From positions 186,001 to 250,000 of the forward strand of contig NZ_JAANTH010000001.1 of assembly GCF_011734195.1 (NCBI RefSeq): DNA of 64,000 nt. Reading direction: 5' to 3'. The position numbers and the translations under genes were made by a program. Below the pieces are notes generated by a model. That model saw only the letters and a program-made list of their open reading frames with translations, did not search any database and had not been told where the DNA came from. Positions within the stretch are counted from its first letter, which is position 1; each line of letters opens with the position of its first letter. Below, piece by piece: positions 53,090 to 64,000 of the stretch. Source of the stretch: Halobacterium sp. R2-5 (GTDB taxonomy: Archaea > Halobacteriota > Halobacteria > Halobacteriales > Halobacteriaceae).

Positions 53090-53232
53090 GGGTGTAGCCC
53101 GCGGTGCGCGGGCGGGGTTCCGTGTTCCAGCGTGTGACGAGAAATCCCGCGGGGGTGGAGCCGCGGGGATTCCCGGGTCGGGCGGCCAGGGCACACTGAG
53201 CGGTACCGACCCGGGCGGCTACCGCTACACCC
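53090..53232 (+). ncRNA. Candidate multi-stem structured RNA or MITE-like element after serB
   Basis: An outer stem GGGTGTAGC (53090-53098) with GCTACACCC (53224-53232) encloses three hairpins: CCGCG/CGCGG around 53099-53111, a 10-bp stem at 53143-53171 with one bulge, and a perfect 10-bp stem CCCGGGTCGG/CCGACCCGGG (53172-53181/53206-53215). GTGTG (53132-53136) could pair with CACAC in the last loop. CTCGAA flanks both ends (53081-53086, 53233-53238). It is not a tRNA, 5S or RNase P RNA that I recognise. Confidence 0.4.
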
Positions 53233-53336
53233 CTCGAACCCTTGCTTAATTGGTCGTTAACGTCGGTTTCCTCACGTGAATCGGGGCGTCGCAGCCAGCG
53301 GAAGGTTGATTGCGCGAACCTGCAAACGGGGGCGTA

Positions 53337-53861
53337 GTGGCCGACGACCCAGACCTCCTCGAAGCGGACATCCACGACGTCCTGCGGAACGACCGCCGTC
53401 GGATGGTCCTCGAACTGCTCGGCGAGGCCGACGAGCCGGTGACCGCGCGGGAGCTCTCGGAGGCCATCGCCGCCCGCGAGACCGGCGAGGACCCGCCGCC
53501 GCGGGACGTCAGGCAGAGCGTCTACATCTCCCTCCAGCAGACCCACCTGCCGAAGCTCTCGAAGCTCGGCATCGTCGCCTACGACGAGCAGACGAAGGAC
53601 GTCCGGCCCGCGGAGAACGCCCCCGAAGTCGGCGTCTACATGGAAGTCGTCCCGAAGTACGGGCTCTCGTACGCCGAGTACACCGCGGGCCTCGCGGTCC
53701 TCGGCGCGCTCCTCGTCGTCGCGGCGGAAGCCGGTGTGCCGCTGTTGAGCGCGGTTGACGCGAGCTGGTGGGCCGTCGCCGTGTTCGCCGTGCTCGTCGT
53801 CTCGGCGGCCTACCACACGTACGGCCGCCGGAGCTCGCTCGTCCACCGGCTGCGGGACTAG
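53337..53861 (+). CDS. DUF7344-like winged-helix protein with two membrane helices
   Basis: A 174-residue protein. Residues 10-90 are a winged-helix domain of the haloarchaeal DUF7344 type (HDVLRNDRRRMVLELLGEAD, RELSEAIAARETGED, RQSVYISLQQTHLPKLSKLG). After DVRPAENAPEVGVY come two hydrophobic helices near 115-132 and 140-160 and a basic tail. GTG 53337 is supported by TTGATTGC about 28 nt upstream. A membrane-linked transcription regulator is likely. It overlaps the convergent metY by 4 nt. Confidence 0.8.
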   Translation: MADDPDLLEADIHDVLRNDRRRMVLELLGEADEPVTARELSEAIAARETGEDPPPRDVRQSVYISLQQTHLPKLSKLGIVAYDEQTKDVRPAENAPEVGVYMEVVPKYGLSYAEYTAGLAVLGALLVVAAEAGVPLLSAVDASWWAVAVFAVLVVSAAYHTYGRRSSLVHRLRD

Positions 53862-55150
53862 TTCGACGCTTCCTCGATCGCGGCTTCGAGGTCCGCGACC
53901 ACGTCCGCGGGGTCCTCGATGCCGACGCTCAGCCGCACGAGGTCGTCGCGGACGCCCGCGGCCTCTTTCTCCTCGTCGGTGAGCTGCTGGTGGGTGGTGC
54001 TCGCGGGGTGGATGACGAGCGTCTTCGCGTCCCCGACGTTCGCCAGCAGGCTCGCGAGGTCGGTGTTCTCGGTGGTCTCTTTGGCGGCCTCGTAGCCGCC
54101 CTCGAGGCCGAACGTGATCATGCCGCCGTAGCCGCCGTCGAGGTACTCAGTCGCGTTGTCGTGGGTCGGGTGGTCGTCCAGACCCGGATACGTGACCCAC
54201 GCGACGTCCTCGTGGTCGACGAGGTACTCGGCGACCTTCTGGGCGTTCTCGCAGTGTTTCTCCATGCGCAGCGGCAGCGACTCCAGCTTCTCGAGGGTCT
54301 GCCACGCGTCGAACGGCGACTGCTGGTTCCCGAGGTCGCGCAGGCCGCGCGCGATGGCGGCGTACGTGAACGCCGCGTCGCCGAACGCCTCCGAGAAGTT
54401 CACGCCGTGGTACGCGGGGTTGTCCTGACCGATCTCGGGGTACTTCTCCGCGTGTTCGGCCCAGTCGAAGTTCCCGCCGTCGACGAGCGCGCCGCCGACC
54501 GTGGTGCCGGCGCCGTGAATCCACTTCGTGGTGGAGTGCCAGACGATGTCCGCGCCGTGCTCGATGGGGTTGCAGAGGTACGGCGTCGCGAACGTGTTGT
54601 CGACGATGAGCGGGACGCCCGCCTCGTCCGTGATTTCGCCGAGGCGCTCGAAGTCCGGCGTCGTGAGGCTGGGGTTGCCGATGGTCTCGACGAGTACGTA
54701 CGCGGTGTCCTCGTCGATGGCCTCCTCGTAGGCGTCGTAGTCGAGCGCGTCGACGAACTTCGTGGAGATGCCGCGGCGCTCGACGCTGTGCGTGAGGTAC
54801 GTGTACGTGCCGCCGTAGAGGTCGCTGGACGCGACGACGTTGTCGCCGGCGCTCGCGAGCACGAACGTCGCGAGGTCGAGGCTCGCCATCCCGGAGGCCG
54901 TCGCGACCGCGCCGACACCGCCTTCGAGCGCGGCGAGGCGCTCCTGGAGCGTCTCCACCGTGGGGTTCATCAGCCGCGAGTAGATGTAGCCCGGCTTCTC
55001 CAGGGCGAACTGCGCGGCGGCGTCGTCGCTGTCCTCGAAGACGTACGACGTGGTCTGGTAGATGGGCGGGGCGCGCGCCCCCGTCTCGCCGACTTCCTGT
55101 CCCGCGTGGACGCTGTTCGTGTCGAAACCGTAGTCGTCTCCGTCTGCCAT
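53858..55150 (-). CDS. metY: O-acetylhomoserine sulfhydrylase (aminocarboxypropyltransferase)
   Basis: A 430-residue PLP enzyme of the Cys/Met metabolism family. TNSVHAGQE start, the [11 protein letters not shown] block, SRLMNPTVETL, ASGMASLDLAT, DNTFATPYLCNP, PLP lysine K209 in HSTTKWIHGAG, and the family's long form. It makes homocysteine from O-acetylhomoserine and sulfide. It has its own CTTAACC promoter element about 28 nt before ATG 55150, although it lies in line with metX. Confidence 0.92.
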   Translation of the reverse strand: MADGDDYGFDTNSVHAGQEVGETGARAPPIYQTTSYVFEDSDDAAAQFALEKPGYIYSRLMNPTVETLQERLAALEGGVGAVATASGMASLDLATFVLASAGDNVVASSDLYGGTYTYLTHSVERRGISTKFVDALDYDAYEEAIDEDTAYVLVETIGNPSLTTPDFERLGEITDEAGVPLIVDNTFATPYLCNPIEHGADIVWHSTTKWIHGAGTTVGGALVDGGNFDWAEHAEKYPEIGQDNPAYHGVNFSEAFGDAAFTYAAIARGLRDLGNQQSPFDAWQTLEKLESLPLRMEKHCENAQKVAEYLVDHEDVAWVTYPGLDDHPTHDNATEYLDGGYGGMITFGLEGGYEAAKETTENTDLASLLANVGDAKTLVIHPASTTHQQLTDEEKEAAGVRDDLVRLSVGIEDPADVVADLEAAIEEASN

Positions 55151-55253
55151 GGGCGTACACTCTCCCCCCGAGTGGTTAAGACGAGGGGGCGTCTGCAGGT
55201 ACTGCCGACGGCGGTGACGCACTCGCGAGGCGGAGTCCCGCAGTAGGACCGCG

Positions 55254-56435
55254 CTACCCGGAGAAGAGGCTGTTGTGGACGGGGGCGTACAGCGTCCGGC
55301 GGTCGTCGTCGTGGTCGACGGTGTCGGTGACGGCGCGGCCGGCGACGCCGTTCGCCAGGAAGTCGCGGACCGGCGGGCCGACGGACTCGGGTTCGACGAG
55401 GAACGCGTCGTGGCCGTGGTCGGACTCGACGACGTGGTGGGAGACGGGGACGTCCTGCGAGCGGAACGCCTCGGCGACCGTCTCGCTCTGCTCGACGGTG
55501 AAGTGCCAGTCGCCCGTGAACGACAGCAACAGCGCCTCGCCGGCGAACGCGCCGATCGCGCCGGCGTCGGAGTCGTAGCCCTCCGAGAGGTCGTAGTCGT
55601 CCATCGCCCGGGTGAGGTAGAGGTAGCTGTTCGCGTCGAAGCGGTCGGTGAACTTCCCGGCCTGGTAGTCGAGGTACGACTCGACGTCCCGGTACGGGAA
55701 GAACGCGCCCGCCTCGTCCACGGGGAACGCCTCTGTGCCGGCGTCCCGACCCGCGGTGCGGCGGCCGAACTTCTGCTCCATGGAGGGCTTCGAGAGGTAC
55801 ATCAGGTGACCGAGCTGTCGGGCGATCGAGAGCCCCTGCTCGGGGAACTCGCCGCCGTAGTAGTCGCCGTTGTTCCAGTTCGGGTCGCCGCGGATGGCGC
55901 GCCGCGCGACCGCGTTCAGGCCCAGACACTGCGCGTCGAGGCGGGGCGCGGCGGCGATGGCGGCGACGCGGCGGGCGTCGTCGGGGTACTGGCGCGCCCA
56001 GTCGAGGGCGTTCATGCCGCCCACACTGCCGCCGAGGACAGCGTGGAGGCGGCCGACGCCGAGGTCGTCGAGGAGGCGGCGCTGGCTGCGCGTCCAGTCG
56101 CCGACCGTCACGGGCGGGAAGTCGGTGCCCCACGGCTCGCCGTCCGGGCCCTCGCTGGCGGGGCCGTCCGTGCCGTAACACGACCCGGGGACGTTCGCGC
56201 AGACGACGTAGTACTCGTTCGTGTCGATGGCCTTCCCGGGGCCGACGACGTCGTGCCACCAGCCGCGTCCCTGGCCGTCGCCGCGGCCGCGGACGTGCTG
56301 GCTCCCGGTGAGCGCGTGACAGACCAGGACGGCGTTGTCGCCCGTGAACTCGCCGTACGTCTCGTACGCGACAGTGAAGTCTTCGATGGTCTGCCCGCTC
56401 TCGAACTCGAACTCGTCGAACGTGGTCTCGGGCAT
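55254..56435 (-). CDS. metX: Homoserine O-acetyltransferase
   Basis: A 393-residue alpha/beta-hydrolase. Nucleophile S137 in [13 protein letters not shown], the acid in [12 protein letters not shown] and the histidine in [13 protein letters not shown]. Other MetX blocks: [34 protein letters not shown]. It activates homoserine for the MetY enzymes on both sides of it. Its ATG overlaps the preceding gene's stop by one base (TGATG), so it is coupled to that second MetY-like gene. Confidence 0.94.
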   Translation of the reverse strand: MPETTFDEFEFESGQTIEDFTVAYETYGEFTGDNAVLVCHALTGSQHVRGRGDGQGRGWWHDVVGPGKAIDTNEYYVVCANVPGSCYGTDGPASEGPDGEPWGTDFPPVTVGDWTRSQRRLLDDLGVGRLHAVLGGSVGGMNALDWARQYPDDARRVAAIAAAPRLDAQCLGLNAVARRAIRGDPNWNNGDYYGGEFPEQGLSIARQLGHLMYLSKPSMEQKFGRRTAGRDAGTEAFPVDEAGAFFPYRDVESYLDYQAGKFTDRFDANSYLYLTRAMDDYDLSEGYDSDAGAIGAFAGEALLLSFTGDWHFTVEQSETVAEAFRSQDVPVSHHVVESDHGHDAFLVEPESVGPPVRDFLANGVAGRAVTDTVDHDDDRRTLYAPVHNSLFSG

Positions 56436-57718
56436 CAGTGCGCCTCCCCGAGCGCGCGCTCGAAGTCCGCGAGCACGTCCTCGGTGTCCTCGATGCCGAC
56501 GGAGACGCGAATCATGTCGGGGCGGACGCCGGCCGCGCGCTGCTCGTCCTCGGAGAGCTGGGCGTGCGTGGTGCTCGCGGGGTGGATGACGAGCGTCTTC
56601 GCGTCCCCGACGTTCGCCGCGAACGACGCGAGCTCGACGCCCTCGCAGACGGCCTTCGCGGCGTCGAAACCGCCCTCGGGGCCGAACGTGAGCATCCCGC
56701 CGTACCCGTCATTCAGATATTCGCTCGCAGCATCGTGCGTGGGGTGGTCGTCGTGCCCGGGGTAGGAGACCCACGCGACGTCCGGGTGGTCCGCGAGGAA
56801 GTCGGCGAGCGCGGCGGCGTTCTCGCAGTGGCGGTCCATCCGCAACGGGAGGGTCTCGACGCCCTGCATCGTCTGCCACGCGTCGAAGGGGCCCTGCCCG
56901 GTGCCGGTGGCGCGGACGGCGCGCTGGCGGACGGCCGCGGCGAGCGCGCGGTCGCCGAAGCGCTCCGTGAAGTCGAAGCCGTACGCGGGGTTCTCGCCCG
57001 ACAGCTCGGGGAAGTCGGCGTCCGCGTGGTCCCACGGGAACGTCCCGCCGTCCACGACGACGCCGCCCAGCGTGGTGCCGGCGCCGTGGAGCCACTTCGT
57101 GGTGGACTCCCAGACGACGTCCGCGCCGTGCTCGATGGGCCGGCAGAGGTGCGGGGTGGCGAATGTGTTGTCCACGACGAGCGGGACGGCGTGGTCGTGG
57201 GCGACGTCCGCGATGGCTTCGAAGTCGGGCGTGACGAGCGACGGGTTCGCGATGGTCTCGACGTGGACGAACGCGGTGTCCTCGTCGATTGCGTCCTCGA
57301 CCGCTGCGGGGTCGAGGGCGTCGACGGTCCGGGTGTCGACGCCGCGCTTGCCCGCGATGTGCGAGAAGTACGTGCCGGTGCCGCCGTACATGTCCTCGCT
57401 GGCGACGACGTTCCGGCCGGCTTCCGCGAGGACGGTGGTGATGCCGTCGATGGCGCCCATGCCGGCGTTCGTGGCGACGGCGCCGACGCCGCCCTCGAGG
57501 CTGGCGAGGCGGTCCTCCAGCGTCGAGACGGTGGGGTTGGAGATGCGCGAGTAGACGTCGGCCTCCGACTCCAGGGCGTACCTGTCGGCCGCGTCGTCGG
57601 CGTCGGGGAAGACGTACGACGTGGTCTGGTAGATGGGCGGGGCGCGCGCCCCTGTCTCGTCGGGGTCCTGTCCCGCGTGGACGCTGCGGGTGTGGCGCCC
57701 GCCGCTCGCGTCGGTCAT
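56435..57718 (-). CDS. O-acetylhomoserine sulfhydrylase paralog (or cystathionine gamma-synthase)
   Basis: A 427-residue PLP protein very similar in layout to met[47 protein letters not shown] lysine K208 in [26 protein letters not shown]. The start is ATG 57718. It is upstream of and translationally coupled to metX, so its substrate is probably O-acetylhomoserine; the sulfur donor could be sulfide or cysteine. CATATTCTAT lies 22-32 nt upstream, with a CTATATTAC block between it and the start. Confidence 0.85.
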   Translation of the reverse strand: MTDASGGRHTRSVHAGQDPDETGARAPPIYQTTSYVFPDADDAADRYALESEADVYSRISNPTVSTLEDRLASLEGGVGAVATNAGMGAIDGITTVLAEAGRNVVASEDMYGGTGTYFSHIAGKRGVDTRTVDALDPAAVEDAIDEDTAFVHVETIANPSLVTPDFEAIADVAHDHAVPLVVDNTFATPHLCRPIEHGADVVWESTTKWLHGAGTTLGGVVVDGGTFPWDHADADFPELSGENPAYGFDFTERFGDRALAAAVRQRAVRATGTGQGPFDAWQTMQGVETLPLRMDRHCENAAALADFLADHPDVAWVSYPGHDDHPTHDAASEYLNDGYGGMLTFGPEGGFDAAKAVCEGVELASFAANVGDAKTLVIHPASTTHAQLSEDEQRAAGVRPDMIRVSVGIEDTEDVLADFERALGEAH

Positions 57719-57862
57719 GTATCGAAGTAATATAGCTCGAATAGAATATGCGTGCCAGTTACGGCAACGCTTGCCCCTGCCGGTCGCATCGGCGGACGGC
57801 GCGACTCCGGCGACCGCGTCGCGTTCCGGCGCGTTCATGACGGGCCGCCGTCAACGCCCGGT

Positions 57863-61193
<3,331 letters not shown>

Positions 61194-61289
61194 CGCCGTC
61201 GCTGTCGCGTAAAATACAGCCGCTCCGCGGGCGCGTCGCTACGCGCGAGGAAAACGGGAAAATACCGCCGTTAGTTCAGAGATCCGGAG

Positions 61290-61484
61290 TTACGCGCGAA
61301 TAACGTTCTTCGCGCGGGGACCCTTGGGAGCCTGTTCGATGTCGAATTCGAGTTCGGTCCCCTCGGTGAGGTCCTCGCCGCCCACGTCTTCCATGTGGAA
61401 GAACACGTCGTCGTCCTCGTCCTCAGTCGCGATGAAACCGTAGCCGCCAGTCTGGTTGAAGAAGTCAACCTTGCCTTCTGCCAT
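61290..61484 (-). CDS. cspA: Cold-shock domain protein
   Basis: A 64-residue OB-fold RNA/DNA-binding protein: MAEGKVDFFNQTGGYGFIAT (RNP1-like) and DVFFHMEDVGGED (RNP2-like), closing PKGPRAKNVIRA. A strong GGTTATACG element lies about 30 nt before ATG 61484. CspA proteins act as nucleic-acid chaperones. It is convergent to ligA. Confidence 0.95.
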   Translation of the reverse strand: MAEGKVDFFNQTGGYGFIATEDEDDDVFFHMEDVGGEDLTEGTELEFDIEQAPKGPRAKNVIRA

Positions 61485-61618
61485 TACAACCATAGAGAGG
61501 GGCGGCACACGTATAACCATTCCGAGAGGAGCGCTAACACGGTTTCGGCCGGCCGAGCGTCCGAAATCCGCCCGCTATAGGGAAGTAGACGGCGACAAGC
61601 ATCCGCGGTCCGAGCGTT

Positions 61619-61763
61619 CGCAAGAGCGAAGCTCTTGCGCAGCCCCTCAGAACGCGGAGCGTTCTGAGGACGGTCCGAAGGTCCCGCTGACCGTGCGAAC
61701 GGCGCTATGCGCCGTGAGCAGACGGGGCGCGCCGAAGGCGCGCCCCCGCAGCGTAAAAAGTGC
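61619..61763 (-). terminator. T5 tract plus hairpin array after polB (element copy D)
   Basis: On the minus strand GCACTTTTTACGCTGCGG follows the polB stop codon directly (A5 on the plus strand at 61755-61759). Hairpins: 61724-61746 (GGGGCGCGCC, 3-nt loop), 61699-61715 (ACGGCGC), 61646-61668 (CTCAGAACGC) and 61619-61639 (CGCAAGAGC). The linkers CTGCTCACGG and CGTTCGCACGG are shared with copy A, while the stem sequences differ and still pair. Confidence 0.6.
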
Positions 61764-63464
61764 TTACGCGAATTTGCGGACCGTCACGTCGAGCGTGTCG
61801 AGGTCGAGAATCGGAGCGGTGGCGACGTCGGGGTCGATGTTGACGGATTTCTGGAATTCGGTCTGGTGCTGCCAGCAGCCCGAGTTCACGAGGCGGACGT
61901 TGTGGTAGCCGCCGACGCCGAGTTTGTGGACGTGGCCGGTGTGGAAGACGTCGGGGGCGTCGTCGACGACGAGGTAGTCCTCTTTCTCGGGGGCGAGGCG
62001 GGTGCGGCCGCCGAACTGCGGGGCGACGTGGCGTTTCTTGAGGAGTTGCTCCATCGCCTTGTGGGGGGCGTCGTAGGAGACGGCTTCGTCGGGGTTCTCG
62101 GCGATGATTTCGTCGATCGAGACGCCGTGGTACATGAGGATGTCGACGCCTTCGAGGGTGACCGTGGAGGGGTTGCCCGTGAAGCGGGCGTCGTGGGCGC
62201 TCATGATCGACCGGAGCTCCTCGTCGAAGGCGGGCTGGGGTTCGGCGAGGCGGACGGCGTCGTGGTTCCCGGGGATCATCACGATGTCGAGGTCGCCGGG
62301 GATGTCCTTGAGGTGCTCCGCGAACGTCTCGTACTGCTCGTAGATGTCGACGATGTCGAGTTCCTCGTCCTGGTCGGGGTAGACGCCGACGCCTTCGACC
62401 ATGTCGCCCGCGACGAGGAGGTACTCGACGGCTTCGGCTTCCTCGGTGTGGAGCCAGTCGGCGAACGCGTCCCAGGCGTCGGCGGCGAACTCCTGGCTGC
62501 CGACGTGGACGTCGGAGACGAGCGCGGCCTGCACGTGGCGGTCCGCGGTGGACGGCCGGTGCGTGCGCGGGATGTCCGGGAAGTGGAGGTCGTCCGCGAA
62601 CAGGATGCCGCCGTCGTCGGAGATGGTCCCCTCGACGGCGATGACCTCGTCCGTGAGCAGTTCGTCGACGTGGGCGGCGATCTCGCGGTCTTTCATCACG
62701 AGCGTCGGGAAGACGCCGTTCGTGTCCTCGACCTCGACGAGCCAGTGGCCGCTGGCGGTCGACCGGATGTCGTTGACCATGCCGACGACCGCGGCCTCGC
62801 TGCCGCCGGGCATCGAGTCGAGGGCGTCCGTCGGCCGGTGGTTGACGCGCCCGCGGAGCTTCTTCGAGAGGCGGTCGTAGCGGTCGCGGAACGTCGCGAC
62901 GAAGTCCGCGTACTCCCCCGTTCCGGTGGACTCGCCGGTGACGTCGCCCTCGATTTCGACGCTCCGCTGGTCCGTGTCGCGGTCGGCGCTTCGGCTCCCG
63001 TTGGCGTCGCTGTCCGAAGCGGTCGAGCCGGTATCTTCGCCAGCCGTCTCTACCCCCTTCGTTTCGACTGGAGACGTCGTTCGTTTCGTCTGTATCTCAT
63101 CGTCTCCGCCTCCAGACGAAGAGGGGGTCTGTCCGGGGTCCGGCGGGGTCGATTCCGTGGACGTCGGTGGGTCCGGTTCGGCCGTCTTCGCGGCTGCCGC
63201 AGTCCCGCCGTCGGTCGCGTCCTCGCTCGGTGCGTCGGCGGGCGTACCGTTCTCGGTCGGCGGTTCGTCGTCGCTATCGTCGAGGACGCCGCGGACGTGC
63301 TCGGTGGTCAGCGTCAGGGCGTCGTCGGGCGCGGTGTCGACCGCGCGCTCGACCGCCGCGGTCGGGTCGGGAGCGCCCGCGAGCAGCGTCACGGCCTCGC
63401 GCTCCGCGTTGTACCCCCGGCTGGTGAGCTCGCGGACGACCCGGACCGGGGGTTCTCGTGGCAC
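61764..63464 (-). CDS. polB: DNA polymerase D (PolII) small subunit, DP1
   Basis: A 566-residue proofreading subunit. Residues 1-60 include the N-terminal helical part (VRVVRELTSRGYNAEREAV); about 65-185 is an acidic Ser/Thr/Pro/Asp-rich linker (ESTPPDPGQTPSSSGGGDDE); an OB fold follows; the phosphoesterase domain has SDVHVGSQ, GDMVEGVG, IPGNHDAVR, YHGVSIDE and HTGHVHKLG, so the 3'-5' exonuclease metal site appears intact. GTG 63464 has a CGTTTTTGC element about 28 nt upstream. The large subunit DP2 is not in the window. Confidence 0.93.
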   Translation of the reverse strand: MPREPPVRVVRELTSRGYNAEREAVTLLAGAPDPTAAVERAVDTAPDDALTLTTEHVRGVLDDSDDEPPTENGTPADAPSEDATDGGTAAAAKTAEPDPPTSTESTPPDPGQTPSSSGGGDDEIQTKRTTSPVETKGVETAGEDTGSTASDSDANGSRSADRDTDQRSVEIEGDVTGESTGTGEYADFVATFRDRYDRLSKKLRGRVNHRPTDALDSMPGGSEAAVVGMVNDIRSTASGHWLVEVEDTNGVFPTLVMKDREIAAHVDELLTDEVIAVEGTISDDGGILFADDLHFPDIPRTHRPSTADRHVQAALVSDVHVGSQEFAADAWDAFADWLHTEEAEAVEYLLVAGDMVEGVGVYPDQDEELDIVDIYEQYETFAEHLKDIPGDLDIVMIPGNHDAVRLAEPQPAFDEELRSIMSAHDARFTGNPSTVTLEGVDILMYHGVSIDEIIAENPDEAVSYDAPHKAMEQLLKKRHVAPQFGGRTRLAPEKEDYLVVDDAPDVFHTGHVHKLGVGGYHNVRLVNSGCWQHQTEFQKSVNIDPDVATAPILDLDTLDVTVRKFA

Positions 63465-63548
63465 ACCACGTCCGCACGCCGAGCGCGAGCAAAAACGTGG
63501 CGGTCCGGAGGGGAAAGTTGAAACGCGGGAGCGTCGAAGTCCGAGTAG

Positions 63549-64000
63549 ATGACCAACGGCGACGACGTGCCCGACCCGCGGGGCGGCCCGCGGGACGCGG
63601 TCGTCTGGTTCCTCCGCACCGACAACGGCGCCGTGCTGTTCGTCCGCGAGGCCGGCAGCAGCGCGCTCACCGTCGCCATGGTCGGCCTGCTGCTGTTCGC
63701 GGTCAGCGGCGTCTGGCCGCCGCTGGTCGCCGTCGAGAGCGGCAGCATGCAGCCGAACATGGAGCGCGGCGACCTCGTCTTCGTCATGGAAGAGCAGCGG
63801 TTCGCCCCCGAGTACGCGACCGGGGACACCGGCGTCGTCACGCGAGAAGTGGCCGCCGAGCACGACTACCGGCAGTTCGGCGGGACCGGGGACGTCGTCG
63901 TCTACCAGCCGTACGGCAGCGCCGCCCAGACGCCCGTGATACACCGCGTGCACTTCTGGGTCGAGGACGGCGAGAACTGGTACTCGAAGGCCGACCCCGA
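63549..64000 (+). CDS. Sec11-type signal peptidase I (3' truncated by window)
   Basis: At least 150 residues to the window end. A cytoplasmic N-terminus (MTNGDDVPDPRGGPRDAVVW) precedes one transmembrane helix (about 40-60). Catalytic S66 is in VESGSMQPNM, followed by RGDLVFV, DVVVYQPYG, IHRVHFW with H132, and SKADP. Archaeal Sec11 enzymes use Ser-His rather than the bacterial Ser-Lys pair. It cleaves Sec signal peptides at the outer membrane face. Divergent from polB. Confidence 0.92.
   Translation, partial: MTNGDDVPDPRGGPRDAVVWFLRTDNGAVLFVREAGSSALTVAMVGLLLFAVSGVWPPLVAVESGSMQPNMERGDLVFVMEEQRFAPEYATGDTGVVTREVAAEHDYRQFGGTGDVVVYQPYGSAAQTPVIHRVHFWVEDGENWYSKADP

Noticed and set aside
53090-53232. 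An intron-containing tRNA, 5S rRNA or RNase P RNA
   Set aside because: There is no T-loop GTTCGA, no 5S consensus and the length is too short for RNase P RNA; only the stem pattern suggests RNA.
61707-63521. A 604-codon open frame opposite polB
   Set aside because: The polymerase D small subunit motifs lie on the other strand, and this frame has repetitive Val/Asp/Gly composition without motifs.

Overview
The window is a 64 kb chromosomal stretch of a haloarchaeon (class Halobacteria). The DNA is very GC-rich and the encoded proteins are strongly acidic (Asp/Glu-rich). Many genes look leaderless: an A/T-rich TATA-like hexamer sits about 27-30 nt before the start codon with no Shine-Dalgarno sequence. 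Archaeal information-processing genes (L39e, L31e, aIF6, prefoldin alpha, SRP54, FtsY, DNA polymerase D small subunit, XPD/Rad3 helicase, Sec11-type signal peptidase) lie beside bacterial-type genes common in haloarchaea (UvrB, UvrC, NAD-dependent DNA ligase, tryptophanase, CspA). DpsA resembles the Halobacterium protein closely. I saw no rRNA, CRISPR array, transposase or integrase; this is mostly core chromosome.

Layout. 1-8.1 kb: a partial gene, a metallophosphoesterase, tryptophanase, aspartate kinase, a GNAT protein, an ABC-2 exporter and two unknowns. 8.2-14.8 kb: uvrC, a small ORF, a broken UspA gene, an NhaC antiporter and uvrB. 15.2-18.3 kb: sufU, sufS, a DUF424 gene and a TPR gene. 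18.3-24 kb: thpR, then rpl39e-rpl31e-tif6-pfdA-ftsY and srp54. 24-28.8 kb: a membrane protein, a Nudix hydrolase, split MgtE-like halves, a nucleoside-gate protein, an RNA-binding protein and a UPF0200 P-loop protein. 28.8-29.1 kb: tRNA-Arg(TCT) followed by a duplicated copy of its 3' end. 29.2-39.1 kb: a zinc-ribbon microprotein, an M29 aminopeptidase, threonine aldolase, a membrane-anchored HTH protein, a CDF exporter, dpsA, XPD, a 2H phosphoesterase and several microproteins. 39.2-48.3 kb: a complete carrier-protein-dependent arginine pathway (argGH, then argW-X-C-B-D-E-F). 48.3-57.7 kb: thrC, a thioesterase, serA, serB, an HTH protein and metY-metX-metY2. 57.9-64 kb: an MFS transporter, ligA, cspA, the polymerase D small subunit and a signal peptidase cut by the window end.

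The genes form several coherent groups: glutamate to arginine on a carrier protein; aspartate-family and serine/methionine metabolism (lysC, thrC, ltaE, metX/Y, serA/B); DNA repair and replication (uvrB, uvrC, xpd, ligA, polB); and co-translational targeting (srp54, ftsY). The strongest unexplained signals are non-coding: a recurring hairpin-array element just after gene ends, a multi-stem structure after serB, the duplicated tRNA-Arg 3' end, and small leader ORFs rich in the end-product amino acid ahead of lysC and the arg operon. I also found four microprotein genes of 45-56 codons, two gene remnants, and an FtsY lacking the usual lysine of its GTPase G4 motif.
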